Source: Locusta migratoria (Eukaryota > Arthropoda > Insecta > Orthoptera > Acrididae). Taken from it: a stretch of DNA of 64,000 nt. The stretch's first letter is position 1; the number at the start of each line of letters is the position of its first letter. Location of the stretch: positions 434,001 to 498,000 of the forward strand of contig JAOYRU010002298.1 of the NCBI GenBank assembly GCA_026315105.1. The letters are read 5' to 3'. The translations under genes and the position numbers were made by a program. The notes beneath the pieces were generated by a model. The model was not told the origin of the DNA. It did no database searches and worked only from the letters and a program-made list of their open reading frames with translations. Positions 12,800 to 27,459 of this stretch are shown one piece after another.

Positions 12800-15700
12800 T
12801 ATTGTGTGACACCACTGTCCCGTGCCAAACCACTGTCATGTGCGAAACCATTCACGTGTGCGAAATCACTCACCTTTGTGAAACCACTCAACTGTGCGAA
12901 ACCACTGTCTCATGAGAAACCACTGTCTTGTGCGAAACCACTGTCTCGTGCGAAACGATTGTTTTGTGCGAAACCAATGTCTTGTGTGAAACCACTGTCT
13001 AGTGCGAAACAAACTATTGTGCGAAACCACTGTCTAGTGCGAAACCACTGTCTTGTGCGAAACCACTGTCTTTTGCGAAACCACTGTCTTGTGCGAAACC
13101 ACTGTCTTGTGCTATACCACTGTCTTGTGCTATACCACTGTCATGTGCGAAAGCACTGTCATGTGCGAAAGCACTGTCATGTGCAAAACCACAGTCATGT
13201 GCGAAACCACTGTTTTGTGCGAAACCACAATCTTGTGCGAAACCACTCTCTTGTGCGGAACCACTGTCTTGTGCAAAACCACTGTCTTGTGCGAAACCAC
13301 TGTCTTGTGCGAAACCACTGTCTTGTGCGAAACCACTGTCTTGTGCGAAACCACTGTCTTGTGCAAAACCACTGTCTTGTGAGAAACCACTGTCTTGTGA
13401 GAAACCACTGTCTTGTGCGAAACCACTGTCTTGTGCGAAACCACTGTCTTGTGCGAAACCACTGTCTTGTGCGAAACCACTGTCTTGTGCGAAACCACTG
13501 TCTTGTGCGAAACCACTGTCTTGTGCGAAACCACTGTCTTGTGCGAAACCACTGTCTTGTGCGAAACCACTGTCTTGTGCGAAACCACTGTCTTGTGCGA
13601 AAAACACTGTCTTGTGCGAAAACACTGTTTTGTGCGAAACCACAATCTTGTGCGAAACCACTCTCACGTGCGAAACCACTGTCTCGTGCGAAACCACTGT
13701 CTCGTGCGAAACCACTGTCTCGTGCGAAACCACTGTCTCGTGCGAAACCACTGTCTCGTGCGAAACCACTGTCTTGTGCGAAACCACTGTCATCAGCGAA
13801 ACCAATGTCTAGTGCGAAACAACACTCCTGTGCGAAACCACTGTCTTGTGCGAAACCAATGACTTGTGCGAAACCACTGTCTTGTGCGAAACCACTGTCT
13901 TGTACGAAACCACTGTCTTGTGCGAAACCACTGTCTTGTGCGAAACCACTGTCTTGTGCGAAACCACTGTCTTGTGCGAAACCACTGTCTTGTGCGAAAC
14001 CACTGTCTTGTGCGAAACCACTGTCATGTGCGAAACTACTGTCATGTGCGAAACTACTGTCACGTGCGAAACCACTCACCTGTGCGAAACCACTGTCCTG
14101 TGCGAAACCACTGTCCTGTGCGAAACCACTGTCCTGTGCGAAACCACTGTCTTGTGCGAAACCACTGTCTTGTGCGAAACCACTGTCTTGTGCGAAACCA
14201 CTGTCTTGTGCGAAACCACTGTCTTGTGCGAAACCACTGTCTTGGGCGAAACTACTGTCCTGTGCGAAACCACTGTCTTGTGCGAAACCACTGTCTTGTG
14301 CGAAACCACTGTCTTGTGCGAAACCACTGTCTTGTGCGAAACCACTGTCTTGTGCGAAGCCACTGTCTTGTGCGAAGCCACTGTCCCGTGCCAAACCACT
14401 GTCATGTGCGAAACCACTCACCTGTGTGAAACCACTCACCTGTGTGAAACCACTCACCTGTGTGAAACCACTCACCTGTGTGAAACCACTCACCTGTGTG
14501 AAACCACTCACCTGTGTGAAACCACTCACCTTTGCGAAACCACTCACCTTTGCGAAACCACTCAACTGTGCGAAACCACTCAACTGTGCGAAACCACTCA
14601 ACTGTGCGAAACCACTCAACTGTGCGAAACCACTCAACTGTGCGAAACCATTGTCTTGTGCGAAAACTCTGTCTTGTGCGAAACCTCTGTCTTGTGCGAA
14701 ACCTCTGTCTTGTGCGAAACCTCTGTCTTGTGCGAAACCTCTGTCTCGTGCGAAACCTCTGTCTCGTGCGAAACCTTTGTCTTGTGCGAAACCTCTGTCT
14801 CGTGCGAAACCACTGTATTTTGCGAAACCACTGTCTTGTGCGAAGCCACTGTCTTGTGCGAAACCACTGTCATGTGCGAAACCACTGTCATGTGCGAAAC
14901 CACTGGCATGTGCGAAACCACTGTCATGTGCGAAACCACTGTCATGTGCGAAACCACTGTCATGTGCGAAACCACTGTCATGTGCGAAACCACTGTCATG
15001 TGCGAAACCTGTGTCATGTGCGAAACCTGTGTCATGTGCGAGACCAGTGTCATGTGCGAGACCACTGTCATGTGCGAGACCACTTTCTTGTGCGTAACCA
15101 CTGTCTTGTACGAAACCAATGTCTTGTACGAAACCACTGTCTTGTACGAAACCACTGTCTTGTACGAAACCACTGTCTTGTGCGAAACCACTGTCTTGTG
15201 CGAAACCACTGTCTTGTGCGAAACCACTGTCTTGTGCGAAACCACTGTCTTGTGCGAAACCACTGTCTTGTGCGAAACCACTGTCTTGTGTGAAAACACT
15301 GTCATGTGCAAAAACACTGTCTTGTGTGAAAACACTGTAATGTGCGAAACCACTGTCAAGTGCGAAACCACTGTCTTGTGTGAAACCACTGTCTTGTGTG
15401 AAACCACTGTCTTGTGTGAAAACACTGTCTTGTGCTAAAACACTGTCATGTGTGAAACCAATGTCATGTGTGAAACCACTGTCATGTGCGAAACCACTGT
15501 CTTGTGAGAAACCACTGTCTTGTGCGAAACCACTGTCTTGTGCGAAACCACTGTCTTGTGCGAAACCTTTGCCATGTGCGAAACCACTGTCATATGCGAA
15601 ACCACTATTTTGTGCGAAACCACTGTTTTGTGCGAAACCACTGTATTGTGTGACACCACTGTCCCGTGCCAAACCACTGTCACGTGCGAAACCATTCACG

Positions 15701-18700
15701 TGTGCGAAACCACTCACCTTTGTGAAACCACTCAACTGTGCGAAACCACTGTCTCATGCGAAACCACTGTCTTGTACGAAACCACTGTCTCGTGCGAAAC
15801 GATTGTTTTGTGCGAAACCAATGTCTTGTGTGAAACCACTGTCTAGTGCGAAACAAACTATTGTGCGAAACCACTGTCTAGTGCGAAACCACTGTCTTGT
15901 GCGAAACCACTGTCTTGTGCGAAACCACTGTCTTGTGCGAAACCACTGTCTTGTGCTATACCACTGTCTTGTGCTATACCACTGTCATGTGCGAAAGCAC
16001 TGTCATGTGCGAAACCACTGTCATGTGCGAAACCACTGTCATGTGCGAAACCACTGTCATGTGCGAAACCACTGTTTTGTGCGAAACCACAATCTTGTGC
16101 GAAACCACTCTCTTGTGCGAAACTACTGTCTTGTGCGAAACTACTGTCTTGTGCGAAACCACTGTCTTGTGCGAAACCACTGTCTTGTGCGAAACCACTG
16201 TCTTGTGCGAAACCACTGTCTTGTGCGAAACCACTGTCTTGTGCGTAACCACTGTCTTGTGAGAAACCACTGTCTTGTGAGAAACCACTGTCTTGTGAGA
16301 AACCACTGTCTTGTGAGAAACCACTGTCTTGTGCGAAACCACTGTCTTGTGCGAAACCACTGTCTTGTGCGAAACCACTGTCTTGTGCGAAACCACTGTC
16401 TTGTGCGAAACCACTGTCTTGTGCGAAACCACTGTCTTGTGCGAAAACACTGTCTTGTGCGAAAACACTGTCTTGTGCGAAAACACTGTCTTGTGCGAAA
16501 ACACTGTCATTTGTGATACCACTGTCTTGTGCGAAAACACTGTCATTTGTGAAACCACTGTCATGTGCGAAAACACTTTCTTGTACAAAACCATTGCAAT
16601 GTGCGAAACCACTGTCTTGTACGAAACCACTGTCTTGTACGAAACCACTGTCTTGTACGAAACCACTGTCTTGTGCGAAACCACTGTCTTGTGCGAAACC
16701 ACAGTAATGTGCGAAACCACTGTAATGTGCGAAACCACTCACCTTTGCGAAACCACTCAACTGTGCGAAACCACTGTCTCGTGCGAAATCACTGCCTCGT
16801 GCGAAACCACTGTCTCGTGCGAAACCACTGTCTCGTGCGAAACCACTGTCTCGTGCGAAACCACTGTCTCGTGCGAAAACACTGTCTTGTGCGAAAACAC
16901 TGTCATGTGCGAAAGCACTGTCATGTGCGAAACCACTGTCATGTGCAAAACCACTGTCATGTGCGAAATCACTGTTTTGTGCGAAACCACAATCTTGTGC
17001 GAAACCACTCTCTTGTGCGAAACCACTCTCTTGTGCGAAACCACTGTCTTGTGCGAAACCACTGTCTTGTGCGAAACCACTGTCTTGTGCGAAACCACTG
17101 TCTTGTGCGAAACCACTGTCTTGTGCGAAACCACTGTCTTGTGCGAAACCACTGTCTTGTGAGAAACCACTGTCTTGTGCGAAACCACTGTCTTGTGCGA
17201 AACCACTGTCTTGTGCGAAACCACTGTCTTGTGCGAAACCACTGTCTTGTGCGAAACCACTGTCTTGTGCGAAACCACTGTCTTGTGCGAAACCACTGTC
17301 TTGTGCGAAACCACTGTCTTGTGCGAAACCACTGTCTTGTGCGAAACCACTGTCTTGTGCGAAACCACTGTCTTGTGCGAAAACACTGTCTTGTGCGAAA
17401 ACACTGTCATTTGTGAAACCACTGTCTTGTGCGAAAACACTGTCATTTATGAAACCACTGTCTTGTGCGAAAACACTGTCATTTGTGAAACCACTGTCAT
17501 GTGCGAAAACACTGTCTTGTACAAAACCATTGCAATGTGCGAAACCACTGTCTTGTACGAAACCACTGTCTTGTACGAAACCACTGTCTTGTGCGAAACC
17601 ACTGTCTTGTGCGAAACCACTGTAATGTGCGAAACCACTCACCTTTGCGAAACCACTCAACTGTGCGAAACCACTGTCTCGTGCGAAACCACTGTCTCGT
17701 GCGAAATCACTGTTTTGTGCGAAACCACTCTCTCGTGCGAAACCACTCTCTCGTGCGAAACCACTCTCTCGTGCGAAACCACTCTCTCGTGCGAAACCAC
17801 TCTCACATGCGAAACCACTGTCTCGTGCGAAACCACTGTCTCGTGCGAAACCACTGTCTCGTGCGAAACCACTGTCTCGTGCGAAACCACTGTCTCGTGC
17901 GAAACCACTGTCTTGTGCGAAACCACTGTCATCAGCGAAACCAATGTCTAGTGCGAAACAACACTCCTGTGCGAAACCACTGTCTTGTGCGAAACCAATG
18001 ACTTGTGCGAAACCACTGTCTTGTGCGAAACCACTGTCTTGTGCGAAACCACTGTCTTGTGCGAAACCACTGTCTTGTGCGAAACCACTGTCTTGTGCGA
18101 AACCACTGTCTTGTGCGAAACCTTTGCCATGTGCGAAACCACTGTCATATGCGAAACCACTATTTTGTGCGAAACCACTGTTTTGTGCGAAACCACTGTA
18201 TTGTGTGACACCACTGTCCCGTGCCAAACCACTGTCACGTGCGAAACCATTCACGTGTGCGAAACCAATCACCTTTGTGAAACCACTCAACTGTGCGAAA
18301 CCACTGTCTCATGCGAAACCACTGTCTTGTACGAAACCACTGTCTCGTGCGAAACGATTGTTTTGTGCGAAACCAATGTCTTGTGTGAAACCACTGTCTA
18401 GTGCGAAACAAACTATTGTGCGAAACCACTGTCTAGTGCGAAACCACTGTCTTGTGCGAAACCACTGTCTTGTGCGAAACCACTGTCTTGTGCGAAACCA
18501 CTGTCTTGTGCTATACCACTGTCTTGTGGTATACCACTGTCATGTGCGAAAGCACTGTCATGTGCGAAACCACTGTCATGTGCGAAACCACTGTCATGTG
18601 CGAAACCACTGTCATGTGCGAAACCACTGTTTTGTGCGAAACCACTGTCTTGTGCGAAACCACTGTCTTGTGCGAAACCACTGTCTTGTGCGAAACCACT

Positions 18701-21700
18701 GTCTTGTGCGAAACCACTGTCTTGTGAGAAACCACTGTCTTGTGAGAAACCACTGTCTTGTGAGAAACCACTGTCTTGTGAGAAACCACTGTCTTGTGCG
18801 AAACCACTGTCTTGTGCGAAACCACTGTCTTGTGCGAAACCACTGTCTTGTGCGAAACCACTGTCTTGTGCGAAAACACTGTCTTGTGCGAAAACACTGT
18901 CTTGTGCGAAAACACTGTCTTGTGCGAAAACACTGTCTTGTGCGAAAACACTGTCTTGTGCGAAAACACTGTCTTGTGCGAAAACACTGTCTTGTGCGAA
19001 AACACTGTTTTGTGCGAAAACACTGTCATTTGTGAAACCACTGTCTTGTGCGAAAACACTGTCATTTGTGAAACCACTGTCATGTGCGAAAACACTTTCT
19101 TGTACAAAACCATTGCAATGTGCGAAACCACTGTCTTGTACGAAACCACTGTCTTGTACGAAACCACTGTCTTGTACGAAACCACTGTCTTGTGCGAAAC
19201 CACTGTCTTGTGCGAAACCACTGTCTTGTGCGAAACCACAGTAATGTGCGAAACCACTGTAATGTGCGAAACCACTCACCTTTGCGAAACCACTCAACTG
19301 TGCGAAACCACTGTCTCGTGCGAAATCACTGCCTCGTGCGAAACCACTGTCTCGTGCGAAACCACTGTCTCGTGCGAAACCACTGTCTCGTGCGAAAACA
19401 CTGTCTTGTGCGAAAGCACTGTCATGTGCGAAAGCACTGTCATGTGCGAAACCACTGTCATGTGCGAAACCACTGTTTTGTGCGAAACCACAATCTTGTG
19501 CGAAACCACTCTCTTGTGCGAAACCACTCTCTTGTGCGAAACCACTGTCTTGTGCGAAACCACTGTCTTGTGCGAAACCACTGTCTTGTGCGAAACCACT
19601 GTCTTGTGCGAAACCACTGTCTTGTGCGAAACCACTGTCTTGTGCGAAACCACTGTCTTGTGCGAAACCACTGTCTTGTGCGAAACCACTGTCTTGTGCG
19701 AAACCACTGTCTTGTGCGAAACCACTGTCTTGTGCGAAACCACTGTCTTGTGCGAAACCACTGTCTTGTGCGAAACCACTGTCTTGTGCGAAACCACTGT
19801 CTTGTGCGAAACCACTGTCTTGTGCGAAACAACTGTCTTGTGCGAAAACACTGTCTTGTGCGAAAACACTGTCATTTGTGAAACCACTGTCTTGTGCGAA
19901 AACACTGTCATTTATGAAACCACTGTCTTGTGCGAAAACACTGTCATTTGTGAAACCACTGTCATGTGCGAAAACACTGTCTTGTACAAAACCATTGCAA
20001 TGTGCGAAACCACTGTCTTGTACGAAACCACTGTCTTGTACGAAACCACTGTCTTGTACGAAACCACTGTCTTGTGCGAAACCACAGTAATGTGCGAAAC
20101 CACAGTAATGTGCGAAACCACTGTAATGTGCGAAACCACTCACCTTTGCGAAACCACTCAACTGTGCGAAACCACTGTCTCGTGCGAAATCACTGCCTCG
20201 TGCGAAACCACTGTCTCGTGCGAAACCACTGTCTCGTGCGAAAACACTGTCTCGTGCGAAAACACTGTCATGTGCGAAAGCACTGTCATGTGCGAAACCA
20301 CTGTCATGTGCAAAACCACTGTCATGTGCGAAACCACTGTTTTGTGCGAAACCACAATCTTGTGCGAAACCACTCTCTTGTGCGAACCACTGTCTTGTGC
20401 GAAACCACTGTCTTGTGCGAAACCACTGTCTTGTGCGGAACCACTGTCTTGTGCGGAACCACTGTCTTGTGCGAAACCACTGTCTTGTGCGAAACCACTG
20501 TCTTGTGCGAAACCACTGTCTTGTGCGAAACCACTGTCTTGTGAAAAACCACTGTCTTGTGCGAAACCACTGTCTTGTGCGAAACCACTGTCTTGTGCGA
20601 AACCACTGTCTTGTGCGAAACCACTGTCTTGTGCGAAACCACTGTCTTGTGCGAAACCACTGTCTTGTGCGAAACCACTGTCTTGTGCGAAACCACTGTC
20701 TTGTGCGAAACCACTGTCTTGTGCGAAACCACTGTCTTGTGCGAAACCACTGTCTTGTGCGAAACCACTGTCTTGTGCGAAACCACTGTCTTGTGCGAAA
20801 CCACTGTCTTGTGCGAAACCACTGTCTTGTGCGAAACCACTGTCTTGTGCGAAACCACTGTCTTGTGCGAAACCACTGTCTTGTGCGAAACCACTGTCTT
20901 GTGCGAAAACACTGTCATTTGTGAAACCACTGTCTTGTGCGAAAACACTGTCATTTATGAAACCACTGTCTTGTGCGAAAACACTGTCATTTGTGAAACC
21001 ACTGTCATGTGCGAAAACACTGTCTTGTACAAAACCATTGCAATGTGCGAAACCACTGTCTTGTACGAAACCACTGTCTTGTACGAAACCACTGTCTTGT
21101 GCGAAACCACTGTCTTGTGCGAAACCACTGTAATGTGCGAAACCACTCACCTTTGCGAAACCACTCAACTGTGCGAAACCACTGTCTCGTGCGAAACCAC
21201 TGTCTCGTGCGAAATCACTGTCTCGTGCGAAACCACTCTCTCGTGCGAAACCACTCTCTCGTGCGAAACCACTCTCTCGTGCGAAACCACTCTCTCGTGC
21301 GAAACCACTCTCACATGCGAAACCACTGTCTCGTGCGAAACCACTGTCTCGTGCGAAACCACTGTCTCGTGCGAAACCACTGTCTCGTGCGAAACCACTG
21401 TCTCGTGCGAAACCACTGTCTCGTGCGAAACCACTGTCTCGTGCGAAACCACTGTCTCGTGCGAAACCACTGTCTCGTGCGAAACCACTGTCTCGTGCGA
21501 AACCACTGTCTTGTGCGAAACCACTGTCATCAGCGAAACCAATGTCTAGTGCGAAACAACACTCCTGTGCGAAACCACTGTCTTGTGCGAAACCAATGAC
21601 TTGTGCGAAACCACTGTCTTGTGCGAAACCACTGTCTTGTGCGAAACCACTGTCTTGTACGAAACCACTGTCTTGTGCGAAACCACTGTCTTGTGCGAAA

Positions 21701-24700
21701 CCACTGTCTTGTGCGAAACCACTGTCTTGTGCGAAACCACTGTCTTGTGCGAAACCACTGTCATGTGCGAAACTACTGTCATGTGCGAAACTACTGTCAC
21801 GTGCGAAACCACTCACTTGTGCGAAACCACTGTCCTGTGCGAAACCACTGTCCTGTGCGAAACCACTGTCCTGTGCAAAACCACTGTCCTGTGCGAAACC
21901 ACTGTCTTGTGCGAAACCACTGTCTTGTGCGAAACCACTGTCTTGTGTGAAAACACTGTCATGTGCAAAAACACTGTCTTGTGTGAAAACACTGTAATGT
22001 GCGAAACCACTGTCAAGTGCGAAACCACTGTCTTGTGTGAAACCACTGTCTTGTGTGAAACCACTGTCTTGTGTGAAAACACTGTCTTGTGCTAAAACAC
22101 TGTCATGTGTGAAACCAATGTCATGTGTGAAACCACTGTCATGTGCGAAACCACTGTCTTGTGAGAAACCACTGTCTTGTGCGAAACCACTGTCTTGTGC
22201 GAAACCACTGTCTTGTGCGAAACCTTTGCCATGTGCGAAACCACTGTCATATGCGAAACCACTATTTTGTGCGAAACCACTGTTTTGTGCGAAACCACTG
22301 TATTGTGTGACACCACTGTCCCGTGCCAAACCACTGTCACGTGCGAAACCATTCACGTGTGCGAAACCACTCACCTTTGTGAAACCACTCAACTGTGCGA
22401 AACCACTGTCTCATGCGAAACCACTGTCTTGTACGAAACCACTGTCTCGTGCGAAACGATTGTTTTGTGCGAAACCAATGTCTTGTGTGAAACCACTGTC
22501 TAGTGCGAAACAAACTATTGTGCGAAACCACTGTCTAGTGCGAAACCACTGTCTTGTGCGAAACCACTGTCTTGTGCGAAACCACTGTCTTGTGCGAAAC
22601 CACTGTCTTGTGCTATACCACTGTCTTGTGCTATACCACTGTCATGTGCGAAACCACTGTCATGTGCGAAACCACTGTCATGTGCGAAACCACTGTCATG
22701 TGCGAAACCACTGTTTTGTGCGAAACCACAATCTTGTGCGAAACCACTGTCTTGTGCGAAACCACTGTCTTGTGCGAAACCACTGTCTTGTGCGAAACCA
22801 CTGTCTTGTGCGAAACCACTGTCTTGTGCGAAACCACTGTCTTGTGAGAAACCACTGTCTTGTGAGAAACCACTGTCTTGTGAGAAACCACTGTCTTGTG
22901 AGAAACCACTGTCTTGTGCGAAACCACTGTCTTGTGCGAAACCACTGTCTTGTGCGAAACCACTGTCTTGTGCGAAAACACTGTCTTGTGTGAAAACACT
23001 GTCTTGTGCGAAAACACTGTCTTGTGCGAAAACACTGTCATTTGTGAAACCACTGTCTTGTGCGAAAACACTGTCATTTGTGAAACCACTGTCATGTGCG
23101 AAAACACTTTCTTGTACAAAACCATTGCAATGTGCGAAACCACTGTCTTGTACGAAACCACTGTCTTGTACGAAACCACTGTCTTGTACGAAACCACTGT
23201 CTTGTGCGAAACCACTGTCTTGTGCGAAACCACAGTAATGTGCGAAACCACTGTAATGTGCGAAACCACTCACCTTTGCGAAACCACTCAACTGTGCGAA
23301 ACCACTGTCTCGTGCGAAATCACTGCCTTGTGCGAAACCACTGTCTCGTGCGAAACCACTGTCTCGTGCAAAAACAGTGTCTTGTGCGAAAACACTGTCA
23401 TGTGCGAAAGCACTGTCATGTGCGAAACCACTGTCATGTGCAAAACCACTGTCATGTGCGAAACCACTGTTTTGTGCGAAACCACAATCTTGTGCGAAAC
23501 CACTCTCTTGTGCGAAACCACTGTCTTGTGCGAAACCACTGTCTTGTGCGAAACCACTGTCTTGTGCGAAACCACTGTCTTGTGCGAAACCACTGTCTTG
23601 TGCGAAACCACTGTCTTGTGCGAAACCACTGTCTTGTGCGAAACCACTGTCTTGTGAGAAACCACTGTCTTGTGCGAAACCACTGTCTTGTGCGAAACCA
23701 CTGTCTTGTGCGAAACCACTGTCTTGTGCGAAACCACTGTCTTGTGCGAAACCACTGTCTTGTGCGAAACCACTGTCTTGTGCGAAACCACTGTCTTGTG
23801 CGAAACCACTGTCTTGTGCGAAACCACTGTCTTGTGCGAAAACACTGTCTTGTGCGAAAACACTGTCATTTGTGAAACCACTGTCTTGTGCGAAAACACT
23901 GTCATTTATGAAACCACTGTCTTGTCCAAAATCACTGTCATTTGTGAAACCACTGTCATGTGCGAAAACACTGTCTTGTACAAAACCATTGCAATGTGCG
24001 AAACCACTGTCTTGTACGAAACCACTGTCTTGTACGAAACCACTGTCTTGTACGAAACCACTGTCTTGTACGAAACCACTGTCTTGTGCGAAAACACTGT
24101 CTTGTGCGAAACCACTGTTATGTGCGAAACCACTCACCTTTGCGAAACCACTCAACTGTGCGAAACCACTGTCTCGTGCGAAACCACTGTCTCGTGCGAA
24201 ATCACTGTCTCGTGCGAAACCACTCTCTCGTGCGAAACCACTCTCTCGTGCGAAACCACTCTCTCGTGCGAAACCACTCTCTCGTGCGAAACCACTCTCT
24301 CGTGCGAAACCACTCTCACGTGCGAAACCACTGTCTCGTGCGAAACCACTGTCTCGTGCGAAACCACTGTCTCGTGCGAAACCACTGTCTCGTGCGAAAC
24401 CACTGTCTTGTGCGAAACCACTGTCATCAGCGAAACCAATGTCTAGTGCGAAACAACACTCCTGTGCGAAACCACTGTCTTGTGCGAAACCAATGACTTG
24501 TGCGAAACCACTGTCTTGTGCGAAACCACTGTCTTGTGCGAAACCACTGTCTTGTACGAAACCACTGTCTTGTGCGAAACCACTGTCTTGTGCGAAACCA
24601 CTGTCTTGTGCGAAACCACTGTCTTGTGCGAAACCACTGTCTTGTGCGAAACCACTGTCTTGTGCGAAACCACTGTCTTGTGCGAAACCACTGTCATGTG

Positions 24701-26260
24701 CGAAACTACTGTCATGTGCGAAACTACTGTCACGTGCGAAACCACTCACCTGTGCGAAACCACTGTCCTGTGCGAAACCACTGTCCTGTGCGAAACCACT
24801 GTCCTGTGCAAAACCACTAACCTGTGCGAAACCACTGTCTTGTGCGAAACCACTGTCTTGTGCGAAACCACTGTCTTGTGCGAAACCACTGTCCTGTGCG
24901 AAACCACTGTCTTGTGCGAAACCACTGTCTTGTGCGAAACCACTGTCTTGTGCGAAACCACTGTCTTGTGCGAAACCACTGTCTTGTGCGAAACCACTGT
25001 CTTGTGCGAAACCACTGTCTTGTGCGAAGCCACTGTCTTGTGCGAAGCCACTGTCTTGTGCGAAGCCACTGTCCCGTGCCAAACCACTGTCATGTGCGAA
25101 ACCACTCACCTGTGTGAAACCACTCACCTGTGTGAAACCACTCACCTGTGTGAAACCACTCACCTGTGTGAAACCACTCACCTGTGTGAAACCACTCACC
25201 TTTGCGAAACCACTCACCTTTGCGAAACCACTCAACTGTGCGAAACCACTGTCTTGTGCGAAACCTCTGTCTTGTGCGAAACCTCTGTCATGTGCGAAAC
25301 CACTGTCATGTGCGAAACCTGTGTCATGTGCGAAACCTGTGTCATGTGCGAAACCTGTGTCATGTGCGAAACCTGTGTCATGTGCGAGACCAGTGTCATG
25401 TGCGAGACCACTGTCATGTGCGAGACCACTTTCTTGTGCGTAACCACTGTCTTGTACGAAACCACTGTCTTGTACGAAACCACTGTCTTGTACGAAACCA
25501 CTGTCTTGTACGAAACCACTGTCTTGTGCGAAACCACTGTCTTGTGCAAAACCACTGTCTTGTGCGAAACCACTGTCTTGTGCGAAACCACTGTCTTGTG
25601 CGAAACCACTGTCTTGTGCGAAACCACTGTCTTGTGCGAAACCACTGTCTTGTGTGAAAACACTGTCTTGTGTGAAAACACTGTCATGTGCAAAAACACT
25701 GTCTTGTGTGAAAAGACTGTAATGTGCGAAACCACTGTCAAGTGCGAAACCACTGTCTTGTGTGAAACCACTGTCTTGTGTGAAACCACTGTCTTGTGTG
25801 AAAACACTGTCTTGTGCTAAAACACTGTCATGTGTGAAACCAATGTCATGTGTGAAACCACTGTCATGTGCGAAACCACTGTCTTGTGAGAAACCACTGT
25901 CTTGTGCGAAACCACTGTCTTGTGCGAAACCACTGCCTTGTGCGAAACCTTTGCCATGTGCGAAACCACTGTCATATGCGAAACCACTATTTTGTGCGAA
26001 ACCACTGTTTTGTGCGAAACCACTGTATTGTGTGACACCACTGTCCCGTGCCAAACCACTGTCATGTGCGAAACCATTCACGTGTGCGAAACCACTCACC
26101 TTTGTGAAACCACTCAACTGTGCGAAACCACTGTCTCATGCGAAACCTCTGTCTTGTACGAAACCACTGTCTCGTGCGAAACGATTGTTTTTTGCGAAAC
26201 CAATGTCTTGTGTGAAACCACTGTCTAGTGCGAAACAAACTATTGTGCGAAACCACTGTC
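12800..26260 (+). repeat. Higher-order repeat series, about 2.5-4.1 kb per unit
   Basis: A cassette with TATTGTGTGACACC, CCCGTGCCAAACC, CATTCACGTGTGCG, CACCTTTGTG, CAACTG, TCTCATG and AACGATTGTTTTG, ending in the CAAACTATTG anchor, is nearly identical at 12810-13020, 15650-15864, 18213-18419, 22312-22521 and 26035-26246. A sister copy lies at 4545-4760. The 4.55-kb and 12.8-kb copies share TCTCATGAG, whereas the other four share TCTCATGCG plus CTTGTACG, so two sub-families are visible. Spacing (2844, 2555, 4102, 3725 bp between anchors) varies because the monomer blocks between cassettes differ in copy number. Confidence 0.82.
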
Positions 26261-27459
26261 TAGTGCGAAACCACTGTCTTGTGCGAAACCACTGTCTTGT
26301 GCGAAACCACTGTCTTGTGCGAAACCACTGTCTTGTGCTATACCACTGTCTTGTGCTATACCACTGTCATGTGCGAAAGCACTGTCATGTGCGAAACCAC
26401 TGTCATGTGCGAAACCACTGTCATGTGCGAAACCACTGTTTTGTGCGAAACCACAATCTTGTGCGAAACCACTCTCTTGTGCGAAACTACTGTCTTGTGC
26501 GAAACCACTGTCTTGTGCGAAACCACTGTCTTGTGCGAAACCACTGTCTTGTGCGAAACCACTGTCTTGTGCGAAACCACTGTCTTGTGAGAAACCACTG
26601 TCTTGTGAGAAACCACTGTCTTGTGAGAAACCACTGTCTTGTGAGAAACCACTGTGTTGTGCGAAACCACTGTGTTGTGCGAAACCACTGTCTTGTGCGA
26701 AACCACTGTCTTGTGCGAAACCACTGTCTTGTGCGAAACCACTGTCTTGTGCGAAACCACTGTCTTGTGCGAAACCACTGTCTTGTGCGAAACCACTGTC
26801 TTGTGCGAAAACACTGTCTTGTGCGAAAACACTGTCTTGTGCGAAAACACTGTCTTGTGCGAAAACACTGTCTTGTGCGAAAACACTGTCTTGTGCGAAA
26901 ACACTGTCTTGTGCGAAAACACTGTCTTGTGCGAAAACACTGTCATTTGTGAAACCACTGTCATGTGCGAAAACACTTTCTTGTACAAAACCATTGCAAT
27001 GTGCGAAACCACTGTCTTGTACGAAACCACTGTCTTGTACGAAACCACTGTCTTGTACGAAACCACTGTCTTGTGCGAAACCACTGTCTTGTGCGAAACC
27101 ACAGTAATGTGCGAAACCACTGTAATGTGCGAAACCACTCACCTTTGCGAAACCACTCAACTGTGCGAAACCACTGTCTCGTGCGAAATCACTGTCTCGT
27201 GCGAAACCACTGTCTCGTGCGAAACCACTGTCTCGTGCGATACCACTCTCTCGTGCGATACCACTCTCTCGTGCGAAACCACTCTCTCGTGCGAAACCAC
27301 TCTCATGTGCGAAACCACTGTCTCGTGCGAAACCACTGTCTCGTGCGAAACCACTGTCTCGTGCGAAACCACTGTCTCGTGCGAAACCACTGTCTCGTGC
27401 GAAACCACTGTCTCGTGCGAAACCACTGTCTTGTGCGAAACCACTGTCATCAGCGAAAC

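Noticed and set aside
22515..26117. 1200-codon minus-strand frame of S-G-F-A-Q-D repeats as a coding gene
   Set aside because: It is a direct consequence of the stop-free 18-bp unit. It resembles no protein family I know and overlaps other long frames.
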